Below, piece after piece: positions 12,930 through 25,300 of a DNA stretch of 64,000 bases (the stretch's first letter is position 1; the number at the start of each line of letters is the position of its first letter). The position numbers were made by a program, and so were the translations under genes. The notes under the pieces were generated by a model. It did no database searches. It had not been told where the DNA came from and saw only the letters and a list, made by a program, of their open reading frames with translations. The stretch comes from Penicillus capitatus (taxonomy: Eukaryota; Chlorophyta), in contig OZ287698.1 of NCBI GenBank assembly GCA_965649825.1, positions 1,612,001 through 1,676,000 of the forward strand. Reading direction: 5' to 3'.

Positions 12930-14861
12930 TTATCTGGTTCTTGAAATATACTTCCGGTACTTCCATGAGAATTCTGGTTTTCTTAACAGAGGCTCTTCTT
13001 GCTCTTCATCTGTCTTCTTCTCCTTCTGAGCCCATTGAACGTCCAAACTCTCCAATGCAGCTTCGATTTCCTGTCGACGATCGTCCGCCGTGCGATGTGT
13101 TGAACAAGGTGATCGTTGCAGTGTCTTTCTGTGCTTCTGAATGGACTCGGTTGTATCAAGGTGAACGCCGTAGACTCCGAGATGTGCCCCATTTATCCAC
13201 AACGGTCGCCTCTCAGCTATTTGAAGTCCAAGACTTTTGTACAGGAATGGATGGTTGCACGGAAAGTACACTCTTGATCCTAAGATGGCATTCATTGCCT
13301 CTGAGAAACAGTTATGACGTGCTGCCTGCTTACCCTTGCATTCTCTGAACAGAAAGGCACCCAAATCAGCCCATGACTGCTTGAGAGAGGAAATAATGTC
13401 GAAAGGAGGAAACTCTCTTCTCTTTTTAATTCCCCACGGCGGATTGGTGATGACGAGATCTGGCTGCCGATTCAGAGACCATTGACGGCAATTTGATTCA
13501 GCTATGTTGATATGACCTCGCAGTCCAGCGACATCTCTTGCCTGTTCTCCCAGCTGAACAGCGATCTTGGCAGACAGTGAGTGAGCCAACTTTTTCGCCA
13601 AGGTAGATGGATATGTACAGGGTGGATGTCGCATCCAATAATGTGGCCATTCCATGAATGCCGTCGTCCGGATTCCGCCTCTTTCACCAAGGCAGTCCAA
13701 TCAGATTCATTAAAATCGGGCCATTTCATAAATGGCCAGTCCTGACGAACAAGACCAGGAGGGTACTGCAAGGCTATGAGTGCCGCCTCACACAACAGCG
13801 TACCGCTGCCACACATTGGATCCACAAACACAGCACCTGCACACCATTCCTTTTAGACATCCAAGAAGAATCCATGCACTCGGACCTTTTCTCTTGCAGA
13901 TCTCATGCCACTTTCCCATATAGAGCAATGCAGCAGCCGATGGTTCCGCCAAAGCAGCAGGATGAAAGACACGTCTGTATCCGCGGCTGTTGAGTCGGTG
14001 CACGTCATGCACATAGATCATCAGCACGACATCTTAGGTGTTGAATATACCTGTTTATGGATGGGCCTGAGAGATCTCTATACAACATGATGGTGTTCCT
14101 GTATATAGTGACATAGAATGGAATATCTACGATCACGGATCCCTTGTCCGCAATAGTCAGAGGATATCCCAATTTCTCTGCCTCTCTCTTGATGCTCTCT
14201 GCAATCTCTCTGTTCACCATTTCTGAATCTCTTATGGTTGTGCAGCCCCACACAGAAGATTTTACTCCAATTCTGTGTTCATATCCAATATATCTGTCCA
14301 AGTTGGGAATCTTCGATATGAAGTCTGACAACTGCAAAACGTAGAGTGGATAGATTCCTTTGGAACAGGGAAACAGACCGATAGTTTGGGAGGCTGATTG
14401 GTGGGCAGCTTGCTTTTGTAAATGCAGTGTAAAATGCGATGGGCTGTTCGATGCCACATACAGGCAGCATAGCCTACGCGCATGCTCTTTCCTCTACACC
14501 CAGTTCTCGAAATACTCGGCGAGATTTGAAACCATGGACCTGAATGTCACTCCAGAAGCTGTCTTCTCGATCAGGTCTGCCTCAATGATAGGATTCTCCA
14601 ATTCTTCTGCGGCAATCTACAAAGAGAAAAGCATATCATACGCGGAGACACTTCCATCGAACGCACGTCTTCCATTCCAGCGACGCAGGAAATGAAAAAT
14701 TTCTCCAGTCGTTTGCCTTTCTTGCTGCTGAAAGGCACAGGATCCGACGGCGCTATTCGACGTTTGGCCTGATCTCTGTTGCTGAACGAAAATCTCCGTC
14801 GCCATTTTGCAAAAACGCTTCGCAAATTCGCGGCTGTGCCATGACTAGGCAGACGCATCAT
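12930..14861 (-). CDS. THUMP-domain 23S rRNA (guanine-N2)-methyltransferase, RlmL-like
   Basis: The N-terminal part carries KRLEKFFISCVAGMEDV, typical of the start of THUMP/NFLD methyltransferases, followed by ADLIEKTASGVTF in the next exon. The THUMP region continues to LYRDLSGPSINR. The catalytic Rossmann domain has FVDPMCGSGTLLCEAA (SAM-binding motif I), a GCDIHP acidic loop and the base-flipping motif NPPWG (family NPPYG). The insert WPFMKWPDFNESDW matches bacterial RlmL rather than THUMPD2/3. RlmL makes m2G in 23S rRNA, so the substrate is probably organellar, most likely plastid, rRNA (inference). Several introns interrupt the gene. The C-terminal 120 residues are a charged extension. 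It converges on the EF-hand gene with about 100 bp between stops. The start at 14861 gives a basic leader. Confidence 0.82.
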
Positions 14862-15052
14862 GTCATTCGGTCCATCAGATCAGATGTAAACGCATCAGTA
14901 GACAACCTTCCAACTTGCTCGTTTGGCACTTTGACAAGTAGTTGTCGATTTTTGACCGATACAAAGGCATCCATTGCATTGAAACTAATCAAAGGTATGA
15001 AAAAGAGAATGAGAAATCTCTGCATTTTCTTCCCGCCTTCCTTTGAGGGAAC

Positions 15053-17519
15053 TCACGTTTCCTGTAACATGATCATGGCTTCTTTGGGCTTCCCAAGCAA
15101 CTTCAATGCTGTGCCAGCAATGTGTGAAGCTGTCAGTCCAGCGAGGGTCAGTTGATCTGAGTATGCCCCCTGTTCAATGAACTTGTCTGGCAATGTCATC
15201 GTGCGCACTCTCAGATCGCCATCAAGGAGGCCTTCCAATGCCAGGAAGGACAACACAACGGACCCAAAACCACCAATGGATCCTTCTTCAACGGTGATCA
15301 GGATTGGATGCTCCTGGGCAATTTGTTTAATCAAAACAGCATCCAGTGGCTTACAGAACCGAGCATCCATGACAGTGGCAGAGAATCCAGCTTCTGCCAA
15401 CTTGTCTGCAGCGACGAGACATTCGTTAACGGATGATCCATATCCAATAAAGCAAATGTCTTTGCCGCTTCTGCGAATAACGCCTTTGCCAACGGACAAT
15501 GGTGTTCCCTTGAGATCTGGTCCGATTCCTTCAGTTGCCAGATCCACTCCAATGCCGTTCCCTCTCGGATATCTCAAGCAGGAAGCACTGTAGTCGATCT
15601 GAGCTGCAGTGGCCACCATATTGATCAGTTCAGCCTCGTTAGAAGCGGCCATGACGACCATGTTAGGCAAGCAAGACATATAGGCAATGTCAAATGCTCC
15701 ACAATGTGTTGCACCATCTGCTCCGACCAATCCAGCTCTGTCCATCATGAAACGCACTGGAAGCTTCTGAAGGCAGACATCGTGGATGACCTGATCGTAC
15801 CCTCTTTGCAAGAAGGTTGAATAGATGGTACAGAAAGGCACCATTCCTTCACAGGCTAGACCAGCAGAGAATGTCACGGCGTGCTGCTCGGCGATGCCGA
15901 CATCGAAGACGCGATCAGGGAATACTTTCTCATATCTGTAGAGGCCTGTTCCTCCAGCCATCGCTGCATGCACAGCTATGACACGGCTGTCTCGGGTTGC
16001 TTCGGCAATCAAGGCATCAGCAAAATAATTTGTATATGACATGGTCTTTCCTTGCGATTTAAACTGCTTTCCAGTCTGGACGTCATACTTAACAACGCCA
16101 TGCATCTTATCAGATGCCTTCTCGGCTGGCAAATACCCACGTCCCTTCTCTGTTACAATATGCAACAGCACTGGGCCGACAGTATCTGTTGCTTTGATTT
16201 CCTGAAGAACAGAAATGAGATCGTCAACACTGTGGCCATCCACAGGACCAATATAATACAGACCCAGCTCTTCGAAGAGCCTAGAACCAGATCCAGAGAT
16301 CATTCCTCTCGCATAATCATCAAGCTTTGCTGTCGCCTCTTGAATGGACCCTGGCAATTGCTTCGTGACGCCCTTTGCGATTTCACGGAGCTCTCTGAGT
16401 GGTCTGTTGGCCTGGATGCGTGCCAGAGCACTCGAGAGCCCGCCAACAGGAGGCTGATTCTTGCCATTGTATTGCGTGGGTAGTGACACCTGCTGATTGT
16501 CATTGAGCACCACAAGCATATTGCTGTCTAAGAACCCTGCATGGTTCATGGCCTCATACGCCATACCACCAGTAATGGCGCCATCTCCAATGACGGAGAC
16601 AACATGATTCTTCCTTCCTCGGGCATCGCGACCGACAGCCATGCCCAGTCCGGCAGAGACAGATGTGGAACTGTGCCCGGCACCAAATGCATCAAAAGTA
16701 CTCTCAGATCGATTTGTGAAGCCAGCAATGCCATCTGTCTGACGAATCTTACTCATCTGGGCGCGGCGTCCTGTCAGGATTTTGTGTGGGTAACACTGAT
16801 GACCCACATCCCAGATGAATTTGTCTTCCGGACAGTTAAATACATAATGAAGGGCGACTGTTAACTCCACAACGCCCAGGTTTGCGCCCAAATGGCCACC
16901 TGTCTTGGAGACCGTGTGCACAATATCGGCTCGAAGTTCCTTGCACAGTTGTCTCAGCTGACCCAGCGTGAAGTTCTTCATATGAATTGGGTAGTTGACG
17001 GTGTCCAGAAGTGGCGTCGGCGGACCGTCGTCCGTCCAAGATCCAAGCTCGTCCATCGAGAGCTTATCCCACTCGCCGTCCGAGTAGGTCGCCATCTTCT
17101 CGCTGATGGCGTTGTCGCTGGCATCGTTGTCCGCACGAACGAACACACGCGGATTGCGAGAGCCGATGCGAGACGGCGCAGGGAAAGCGACGAGAGGACC
17201 CTACAGAGAACAGAGTGCACGAGATCATTCACTGTCGTTGGCACACCCACGCCGATGACTCGGGGTGAGTGGGTGTTACCATACCTGTGCCAGTCGTCTT
17301 TGGTAAGGAGTTGTCGTCGCTCGGAGACTGAAAGACATGCTCTTCCTCTTTTTGCAAACAGCGGTCTCTCACAACTCTTCCCCGAAAGCCTGTAACACTC
17401 GTTGGTTCGTCTACCGCTGGAAAGACCAAGAATGACAAATGTTGAGAGGATTGCGTTGCATCAACTTCCTTGGCGATTAACGGTGCGGATTCGTTAGCGA
17501 GTTTGTGTGTAGAAGCCAT
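15053..17519 (-). CDS. DXS: 1-deoxy-D-xylulose-5-phosphate synthase
   Basis: DXS joins pyruvate and glyceraldehyde-3-phosphate, with thiamine diphosphate, in the first step of the plastid MEP pathway to isoprenoids, carotenoids and chlorophyll side chains. One 2.1-kb exon (15053 to about 17200) encodes the whole enzyme. Visible features are [20 protein letters not shown], the ThDP motif GDGAITGG with a downstream [13 protein letters not shown], the transketolase pyrimidine-domain motif [15 protein letters not shown], and the C-domain DARFCKPLD. The upstream exon (ATG at 17519) joins across a GTAACA...TGTAG intron in phase 0. The leader before VFVRADND is about 120 residues and does not look like a classic signal peptide, so the exact start is less sure than the enzyme. 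The codon after LQET is a TGA embedded in GTGAGT, so a small extra 3' exon is possible. PsbW ends 92 bp upstream on the same strand. Confidence 0.95.
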
Positions 17520-17611
17520 TCAAGATCGAGAGAAGCGAGAGGCATAACAAGATATGTGTGTGTCTTCTCTTATCACAACTCAAAATGTACAGAAGTCGCG
17601 CTTCTGAGTTT

Positions 17612-18128
17612 TTACAGACTGAGACCAGAGTCTTCATTCTCTCCACCTCCAAGATCCTTCGCGGCGGTGGCATAGAATGCCCAGACGATTCCGAAAGAGA
17701 TCAAGATTGCCCATCCCAAAATTGGGTCCGTGATGCCAAGGATGAGGCCTGTTCCTTCTGACTCCATGGCTTTACCGACCTGTAGCAGACGTTCGTCCAG
17801 CCATATGCTGAACATCAGGAAGGATCTGCGGACCTTTGCCGTGGCCGGGGCTGCCACAAGGAGAACAGGCGCCGCTGCCACAAGAGCCGATGACATTTTG
17901 TCAATTGGTTTGGCTTCGCAGACAACGCGCGCTGAGAATATGACAGATAGGTTGCATTGAGACACCATCATGCGTTACTTCGAGAAGCAGGTGTGACGAC
18001 GGGCATCATTCCTGCAGAAAACGGCAAGCCTCAGTGAACATATTCGACGGATTTCCGAGGCCTTTACGTGATCGCGTCAGTGGAACTGGAAGTCCTTTCA
18101 GAGTCGGCATCTTGGTCGTGCTCGCCAT
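17612..18128 (-). CDS. PSBW: Photosystem II reaction centre protein W precursor
   Basis: PsbW is a single-span thylakoid protein that stabilises PSII supercomplexes. The mature part reads WLDER (family LVDER), ESEGTGLILGI, one transmembrane span (ILGWAILISFGIVWAFYAT) and the acidic tail ending SGLSL, identical to the end of green-lineage PsbW. In front is the thylakoid-transfer segment SSALVAAAPVLLVAAPATA ending in an AxA-type cleavage site. A first exon with ATG at 18126-18128 (MASTTKMPTLKGLPVPLTR) is joined by an intron of about 130 nt (GTAAAG donor, CTCAG acceptor) and gives a short stromal transit-like leader with no ER signal peptide. A second short sequence (LLQVGKAM) separates WLDER from ESEGTG and could be a small intron. 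It diverges from SBDS with 134 bp between the start codons. Confidence 0.88.
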
Positions 18129-18262
18129 CTCGACGGAAAGACAGGAGAAAGAGAAGACGACCGAACGAACAGAGTGGAGGCGCAGAAGGGTCAGTCGCGG
18201 AGAACAGAGATCCACAGATCAGTGGATGTGACACATGACTGGACGGACGGACTCTCCTCAAC

Positions 18263-19898
18263 ATGCCGAGCGGATTGAAGCAGCCAGTTGGTCGTCCCAC
18301 TCAATCTGTTGTGGGAGGCACTGATGTGAGCTTTAGGACAAAAACGATTAACAAACATTGCTGTCGTCCGACTGCGCAAGGCTGGTGCTGTTTTTGAGAT
18401 TGCCTGTTACAAGAACAAAGTCAGCAATTGGAGAGCGGAAATGTAATGCAATCAATACCTGTGGAAAGCAGTCGGTGTTTATGCATAGCTGTGTGTGTTG
18501 GTGCAGTGAGACGGATCTCGATGAAGTCCTTCAAACCACAGCTGTATTCAGCAATGTCTCTAAGGGGATAATGGCAAAGGAGAAGCAACTCCAAACAGCA
18601 TTTAAAACAACAGATGAAGAGAAGATCTGCTTGGAGATTTTGGCAAAAGGAGAATTGCAGGTACCTGCCTCCGTAGGAATCGCATCCCTCTTTGAAACCT
18701 GCGGACTGCCATCAGGTGTCAGAAAAGGAACGAAAGCTGGAGTATGACAATCTCTACAAGGATGTCGCATCCATTATTGCCGAGAAATGCATCGATCCGA
18801 ACACCAGTCGTCAGTATACGGCAACAATCATCGAACGCGCCTTGAAGGATGTCCATTTCAATCCAGACCTGAAGAAGAGTGCAAAACAACAGGCATTCAG
18901 TGAGGCACTTCCACTGCTTCAGAAGAGGTTTAGCATCCAGAGAGCGAATATGCGAGTGCAACTTCATTCCCCGATGACCCACGCAGGCTCGATAAAAGAA
19001 TCCTTGCATGCTCAAGATTTCCTTCTGGAATCGTCGACTGTCGACAACGATTCCGCATCTGTGCAGTTTGTCTGTCTGATTGAACCCGGAATGTATCGAC
19101 CTCTGCATCAACTCATCGAAAAAATCACACAAGGCACGGGTCGAATCGAACTGCTCAATCTGGCAGCCGTGAGCGATGTCTCATCGACGACGAGAACGCC
19201 TCAAGCACGAGAGTCATCTCCATCTTCAGAGTAACACACTGCTGTTGATCGACATTCGGATAGAGATGCCTCACCTCTTGTTTGTAGCCCATTGGAGAGG
19301 GGAGAAGAAGTGATCGTGTCCGGCAGGATCTCTGGAAAGACGAGAGCAGCGAAACAAGAAAAAACAAACACTGTCTATCAGAGAGGATCCATTGCAGCAT
19401 TGCCCGAGGATTTTGCAAGGAAGAACATGTTTTTGGAGATCGATAAGTTGGAAGAGGGATGGCAGGTAGAACTGACGCAGTGCGATGGTTCTGATGTTAT
19501 TCAGGCCACATTCTATTCTCCATCTGGCGAAGCAGTGGGAGCATATGCTAAAGCAAGAAGACAGGCTTTGGCCTCGGCGAGAACACAAGAAGGGTAGGAC
19601 AGTCGGTAGCGTGAAAATGTCTACAAACCATTCACACACAGCCTTATCTGTAATAGTTCGTATCCACGTCCGAAACAGTTACAAGGGACAACAACAATAA
19701 CAAGGCATGAATGATCATTCATTGAATCTTCTCCCGAAAGAGATCCATACTCGCGAGAGGATTGTTGTGACGTTGCGAATTGCACTTGACAGCGATAGAA
19801 TCCAAATCTATCTGCATCATCCCAAAAGCAACATAACAATTGATTTCGTGTCCACAAAGGAATTCGAAGCCGACAGTGTTTTCATTCCCGTCCGTTAG
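18263..19898 (+). CDS. SBDS: SBDS/Sdo1 60S ribosome maturation factor with long C-terminal extension
   Basis: SBDS works with the GTPase EFL1 to release eIF6 from pre-60S subunits. The six-exon reconstruction gives [61 protein letters not shown] and [14 protein letters not shown], all family hallmarks, then the second and third domains ending [10 protein letters not shown] where human SBDS is nearly finished. Introns: 18291-18336, 18443-18506, 18661-18715 and 19231-19287 (GTAACA donor, phase 2). A final one near 19594-19700 has phase 1. Exon 5 adds about 100 residues with [13 protein letters not shown] and [18 protein letters not shown], which resembles an MBD-like GW...SPxGK pattern. Exon 6 adds about 65 residues. 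The extension has no zinc finger, unlike plant SBDS. If the 19231 splice is not used, the protein stops at 19234 and exons 5-6 would be a separate gene. Confidence 0.85.
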
Positions 19899-21850
19899 TT
19901 ACTCTGTTTCTCCGTTTTTCTGTCCAGAATACCACCCATATCAAATTCAGGAGGCGCATAGTCAATAATGCGCTGTGGATTGTTCTTGGTGCCGGATCCA
20001 GCGCCGGCAATAACGCGGAGCGATTCAACGGCCATCAATGAATTATGGACAGCCCAACAAACAGTATCGATGACGGCTTCCAATCCCTTTGGTCGCTGTC
20101 GATCTGTCAACTCCGTCACATCCATAAGTCGCTCTGTGGCTGCTTCCCATGTCAACATCCGTTGTTCTTCAGCAGAGAGTGGTTCCGGTTCGGAAGAGAG
20201 TGCCTTTTCAATGCACTCTGTAAATTCCCGATCGGTCTTGTATATCAGGCAGTTACGGAACTTAGAGAAGAAATGGTTTGATGGGTGATCTGCACACACG
20301 ACAAACTTCCCCATGGCAATTGCTTCGGCCGTCGTCGTGGCAACAACATCGCTCATGCTTGGATTCACAAAGACCTTGTAGTCTTGGATGGAAGAATCTG
20401 CGTGATCTCTGGCTCCAAAGAATTTGACATCGAGATGGCGCCTTTGTGCTTCCTCTTTCACTGCAGGAAGGTCTGCTCCGTTGCCAAAGATGTCCACATG
20501 AATATTCTGACCCATACGCTCTCCATGCTTCGATAGTAGATCCACCAGTTCTGTGTAACCCTTGCCCCAGACAACCTTGCCAATAAAATAGAGGCCTTTG
20601 GTGAAGTCCGTGCGCGTTGGGTCTTTACTAGCAGATAGAGCACGTTGTTTTCCCACCTCCAGAAAAGTGGGAGACACGCCATGTACAAACATCGTGCGTT
20701 CGCGAGGGAGAGTCTGAACGGCATCGGACAGTTTCACCACATGATGGCAGTGTGCACGAGTAATGATCTGATTGACTCGACGCAAAATCGTTTCCTTCAC
20801 CTGCCCGTTATCTTCTCGTCGAGCATAGTCCAGATAGTTTGTATGCATGACGCCGACAACGTGATTGAATTTATCTGTCCAACGACGACCATGGTGGTAC
20901 CAGGTCAAATGCTCTGGCTCTTCCAGAATGGCAATGTCTGCTTCGTGATCTGGCACATATTCCGTCAAATCTCCAACGGGCAGTATACTCCCCTTGTCTC
21001 TGGCATAGCGACCGGGATAGAAAGATACTCTGAAGAATCCAGTACACCCCGTTCGCCTTTCCGCCCAATCCCTGATGTACGCTTCCTGTTCTTCCGGTGT
21101 GTCAAACGTGGCATCTCTGGGGAAGACCTTCTCCTGATCGGTCTTCGCCAACCATGGGACCAGGAGAGTGACCTTACGGCCTGAATCATCGCTGGATAGA
21201 AATGCTGCACGTAGAAGTGGATTGACAGATGTTCCAGTCATCCATGGTAGAGCCGCTGTGGTCACAATCGTCACACGGCGATTCGGATCTCTGAGACTGC
21301 TCTTTCCGCGTATCTGTTGCTTTCCCATGGTCAGAAGTTCTTGCACATCTCGATTGGACTCATCATGGGCCCTCTGTGTTTTGACCAGGGCATCGCGGAC
21401 CGACACCACTTCATCTCCATAAGCGTTTTTCTCCAGCAGACTTCCACGCACCTGCTGAATTTCATCCCATGGCAGACTCTGTTGGAGAATATCACCGAGT
21501 TGTGCGAAGTTTTGCTGGCACCTCTCTTGATACTTGCGTCCATTGGAACTCAGTCTCGCACTAAATGAGGCCAGAGTGCGTCGACAACTCACTGCCGTCT
21601 CTTCGAGTGTCTGTGATGTCGGAGGCATTTCTAGCAATTTGAGAGTGGTCAGACTGCGCAGGTTGTTCTTACAACAGGAAGCAGTTTCCTTCATCGCGGA
21701 CTGACATCGAACGGCCGCCTGTTTCGATGTGCGCAGCAACATGTTGTTACTATCGTCCTTCGCGTTGGCATTGTGGTTAGTCGAACCGAATGTGAAACCC
21801 CAGAACGACGAGGCGCCATCTTGTTTCTTGTCCGCCTTTTTGACAACCAT
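19895..21850 (-). CDS. DGD1: Digalactosyldiacylglycerol synthase
   Basis: A single 651-residue open frame. DGD enzymes transfer galactose from UDP-galactose to monogalactosyldiacylglycerol in the outer plastid envelope, making the main bilayer galactolipid of thylakoids. The glycosyltransferase family 4 region begins RRVTIVTTAALPWMTGTSVN and contains VTLLVPWLA, FYPGRYARDKGSILPVGD, ADIAILEEPEHLTWYHHG and VGVMHTNYLDYARRE. The second half has VHGVSPTFLE, GLYFIGKVVWGKGY and the donor-site region VFVNPSMSDVVATTTAEAIA. About 200 residues precede the catalytic domain and resemble the helical DGD1 N-terminal extension rather than the shorter DGD2. The gene lacks introns, as does the main DXS exon. 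Its TAA stop (19895-19897) overlaps the TAG stop of the convergent SBDS gene by two bases. Confidence 0.95.
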   Translation of the reverse strand: MVVKKADKKQDGASSFWGFTFGSTNHNANAKDDSNNMLLRTSKQAAVRCQSAMKETASCCKNNLRSLTTLKLLEMPPTSQTLEETAVSCRRTLASFSARLSSNGRKYQERCQQNFAQLGDILQQSLPWDEIQQVRGSLLEKNAYGDEVVSVRDALVKTQRAHDESNRDVQELLTMGKQQIRGKSSLRDPNRRVTIVTTAALPWMTGTSVNPLLRAAFLSSDDSGRKVTLLVPWLAKTDQEKVFPRDATFDTPEEQEAYIRDWAERRTGCTGFFRVSFYPGRYARDKGSILPVGDLTEYVPDHEADIAILEEPEHLTWYHHGRRWTDKFNHVVGVMHTNYLDYARREDNGQVKETILRRVNQIITRAHCHHVVKLSDAVQTLPRERTMFVHGVSPTFLEVGKQRALSASKDPTRTDFTKGLYFIGKVVWGKGYTELVDLLSKHGERMGQNIHVDIFGNGADLPAVKEEAQRRHLDVKFFGARDHADSSIQDYKVFVNPSMSDVVATTTAEAIAMGKFVVCADHPSNHFFSKFRNCLIYKTDREFTECIEKALSSEPEPLSAEEQRMLTWEAATERLMDVTELTDRQRPKGLEAVIDTVCWAVHNSLMAVESLRVIAGAGSGTKNNPQRIIDYAPPEFDMGGILDRKTEKQSN

Positions 21851-22359
21851 GAGTGCAGCGACGAGATCGCCAGAGAGTATGTTCGTTCAATGTTCTGCAT
21901 TCTCGATAACGACGTTTCAGTTGACGATGCATCCAAATGAAGTAAGTCTGCTTGCTGGTTGGACAAATCAAGATACCGACAAACAGACAGACTAACAGGG
22001 AGAGAGCGTCATGAGGAGTGAGTTACCCAACCACGTGTGCATTTGACGGCGTCTTCTTTCCCCAGATGGTGGTCTGCTCCGTGATGGCCGTTCTCTGTGT
22101 CTGCTGTAATCGATCAACATATGAATCTGGGCAGCATTAAATAGATGAGCAGCAGCAGGCCTCATTCCATTCAGCAATGATGAACTCCGTCCAGAACGAG
22201 AGAGATCATAGGGAAACATCATCGAAGTAACAGCACGAAGAGACGGGAAAGAAGCAATTCAACGATGTGCGTGCAACCCTAAGCGTTCTAATGGCGTACA
22301 ATGTGCGTTGAGGACGATGGTACACAATAATCAATGAAAAGATAACAGAAAGCGCTGCT
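21851..22359. promoter_or_regulatory. Intergenic, upstream of DGD1 and downstream of the MAP3K-epsilon gene
   Basis: About 500 bp with no convincing coding exon on either strand. It must contain the DGD1 promoter. I see CTGT/GACAGA-rich stretches (around 21970-22000) but no clear TATA box. Confidence 0.5.
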
Positions 22360-25300
22360 TCACCAAATCTGATTCATCTGAAACGCAGCCAGCAAATCCA
22401 AAGCTTCTTTCCTTACCAAGACCCGAGAATCCCCGATGGCATCGCCGGCCGCCGAATTCGCCAAACGGTCTAATACACTCTCCACTTTGTAACGCTTTAT
22501 GAACTCCTACAGCACACAGCATCGAATGGTCAAGGCAGACCACTCTCTATGGGAGAAGCGCTTGCTTTCGGTCTTGGATGCATTCCATAAATACGCCTGA
22601 GGGACTTGAGTAATCTGAGACATGTCGCCGCATCTGCCTCGAGTAGCATTTCCAGAATGACTTTGGCAAGCTCAGATTGTCCAGCTGTCCGACTCAATCT
22701 GTCCGACCGGATCAGCATCCGCAGCAGTGGATCCAGGACTGCTGATATTTCATTGCTGCTACGATAGCTGTACCCACGTAATATCGTAATCAAATGCTCT
22801 ACGGAGGAGGGAGAGACCAACTTCTCTTCCACTTGGTGGATATCCTCCTCCAACCACGTTGCCAGTGCATCCAATACGACTTGATGCCAACTTTCTTCAG
22901 AAAGCAAGTCAAGGAAGAGATTCAAAACGTCATGTTCCCAGAATGTCTGTCGAGTGGCTGCCGAAGCATGCATCAACAGACGACAGAGAAGCGGCACAGA
23001 ATACTTCCGAGCATCATTTTCTTCATTTCTCGTTTCCTTGAGAGTCGTCCTTGAAGGCGATCGAGAAAGCATGCATAGGTAGGGAACGATGCCATAGCGA
23101 ACTGCCTTTTCTCTCCACTGCGGATTGCATTTGCAGATAGTGTCAATCACAATCAGTGCCTCTGTCTGTATCTGGTTTGTCAGCGATGACCGTTCTCTCT
23201 GTCCCAGAAGGGGAACAAGATGCTCAACGGTCCCTGCTTCTTGTAAATGCACGACGACAGATGGCTTCTGACTGAGATGCTTGAGACAGACCACTGCCCT
23301 TCGAACAAGGTCCCTGGGCGGCAAGCGCAGCTGAAATACACACATCTCGATTGAACAGACTGCTCAGAGGCAGCTCGGCAGAAAGAAACGCACCAAGAGC
23401 AGAAACTGTCGGAGTGTTCTTGGACGGAGGAGGTGTCCGTGAACTTCACTTTCGCTCATAGATATTTTGAGAAGAAGATTCATGATCTTGTCTGAAAGAA
23501 TCTGTACTCTCTCTAGCTGACTCTTCTGATTCGATCGCAGTGAATCTGATGCTTCTTGAGTATTGCTGGGAGCTGCCATTGACATCGATGTATCACTTGA
23601 CTCACGAGGACATTCTGCACAACTCGACATTTCACTTGGTGTTCCAGGAACGCAGGGCTCCGAGATACTGTCTGTGGACGAATAGGATTTTCTTGTCATG
23701 CTGACAGTCGTGGTTGGCATCGCTTCTGCTGGCGTTGCTGGAATGTCGTCCAATGGTGTGCGACGGCACGTATGATGAACAGAAGAAAGACAAACAATGA
23801 GATGCCTACACAGATCTGCCATGCACAGCATCCGCATCAGTTTGCTTTCTAAGGATCGCTGGCTCTCCATGGCCCTTCCCAGACATGAGACAGCAATCTC
23901 CTTCAGTTCCAGACTCTTTCGTTCTCCGTCACCCAAAAGCATAACAAGATATTTGAGACCCTGACATTGAATCAAGCTGTCTCTCGACTGTACGCTTGCA
24001 AAAGCCATCGATTGAAGGAAGCGTGCCGCCTCGAGGCGTACAGTGAGAGGGAAAACTGTAGCTGCGAATTTGAAGATTTCTCCTGCTAACCCAACCTGAG
24101 CGGCATCTCTCAACAACAACGAATCGTCGCCGCAGACACAATTGGATAAAGAAAGGGTGAGCTCAACGACCACCAGATCATCGAACTGAAGCAATAACTC
24201 CAGAAGGGTCAGAAGACCATCCGAATGAACAAAGAACGATCTGGCCTCGACATCATGTCGAATCAAGTTGACAAGATCGCGGAGAGCCGGAAGAATGGAT
24301 GTTAGAGGGAGATGGGGATGTAGGGATAAGAGCACTTTACGGATATTGCTCGGATCGTATTGTTCACAGCAGTTGGTCATCTAAACATTCCACGTCTGTC
24401 AGCTGTCAGTGCGATATTATATGTGATCCCACCTGCGTTGTGTGGTAGGCATCCCAGTTCTGGTCCATCTGACTTCTGCAGATACCATTTTCAAAGTCTG
24501 TAGAACAGATGATGTGTTGCTGCTTTCTTGAGAATGTGGAGAGAGAACGAACCATAGACACGATCTCTGAAAATGGTGACAAGGATGCTCTTTTCATTCG
24601 AGACAGGCTGCGGACTCGGTGTCTGAGCCTCGGGACTCACTGTACCGGAAGCTACTGACAGAGACTGAACACATGCATGTGCATTAATCATGAGTCGTCG
24701 TTGTTATGTCGGTTCGCACCATTGTGTCTTTGTCCGTTGCTTCTTCTCTCCAGGCTTTCTTCCTTCCAATCACAGTGGATGTATCCGATCGCGCGGATTC
24801 ATTTCGACTCTGTCCTCGTTCCTTCTCCGGTGATGATTGACTGGACTGAAAAAACAGAGAGCATTGCTGCTGCATGGGCACATGGCATACAGAACAGTAC
24901 CGGTGGAAGTGCGACAAATACTTTCCTTTGGCTGTCTGTTGATAACCGCCTGCGAAGTCTCACATAATTATCTTCTTCGACATCTGTAGCATCCATTGGA
25001 TGGCCTTCATTAATGGCTGCGCTAGAAGAGCGACTGAGCGCTAGTGGAGAATCTGTCCTCTCTGGAGACGTTGCCTGAGATTCAACAAAACAGAATGCAG
25101 TGAGTGAATGAGATCAGCGTGTGATGATGGGCTTACAGGTTCTATTTCTGATGTATGGTCACTAGACGGCTTTGAAGTGCGTGTGCTCGCTTTGTGTTGA
25201 AAGATACGCGCAACAACAGATCGACCATGGTGAGGAATAGTTGAAGGCGAAGGAGCTGACAGTGATGATGGAATGGGATTCAGTTTATTGGGAGAGACAC

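Noticed and set aside
15053-17200. Bacterial contamination or recent transfer of the intronless DXS exon
   Set aside because: An upstream exon with a canonical intron joins in frame, and neighbours are intron-bearing nuclear genes; long single exons also occur in DGD1.
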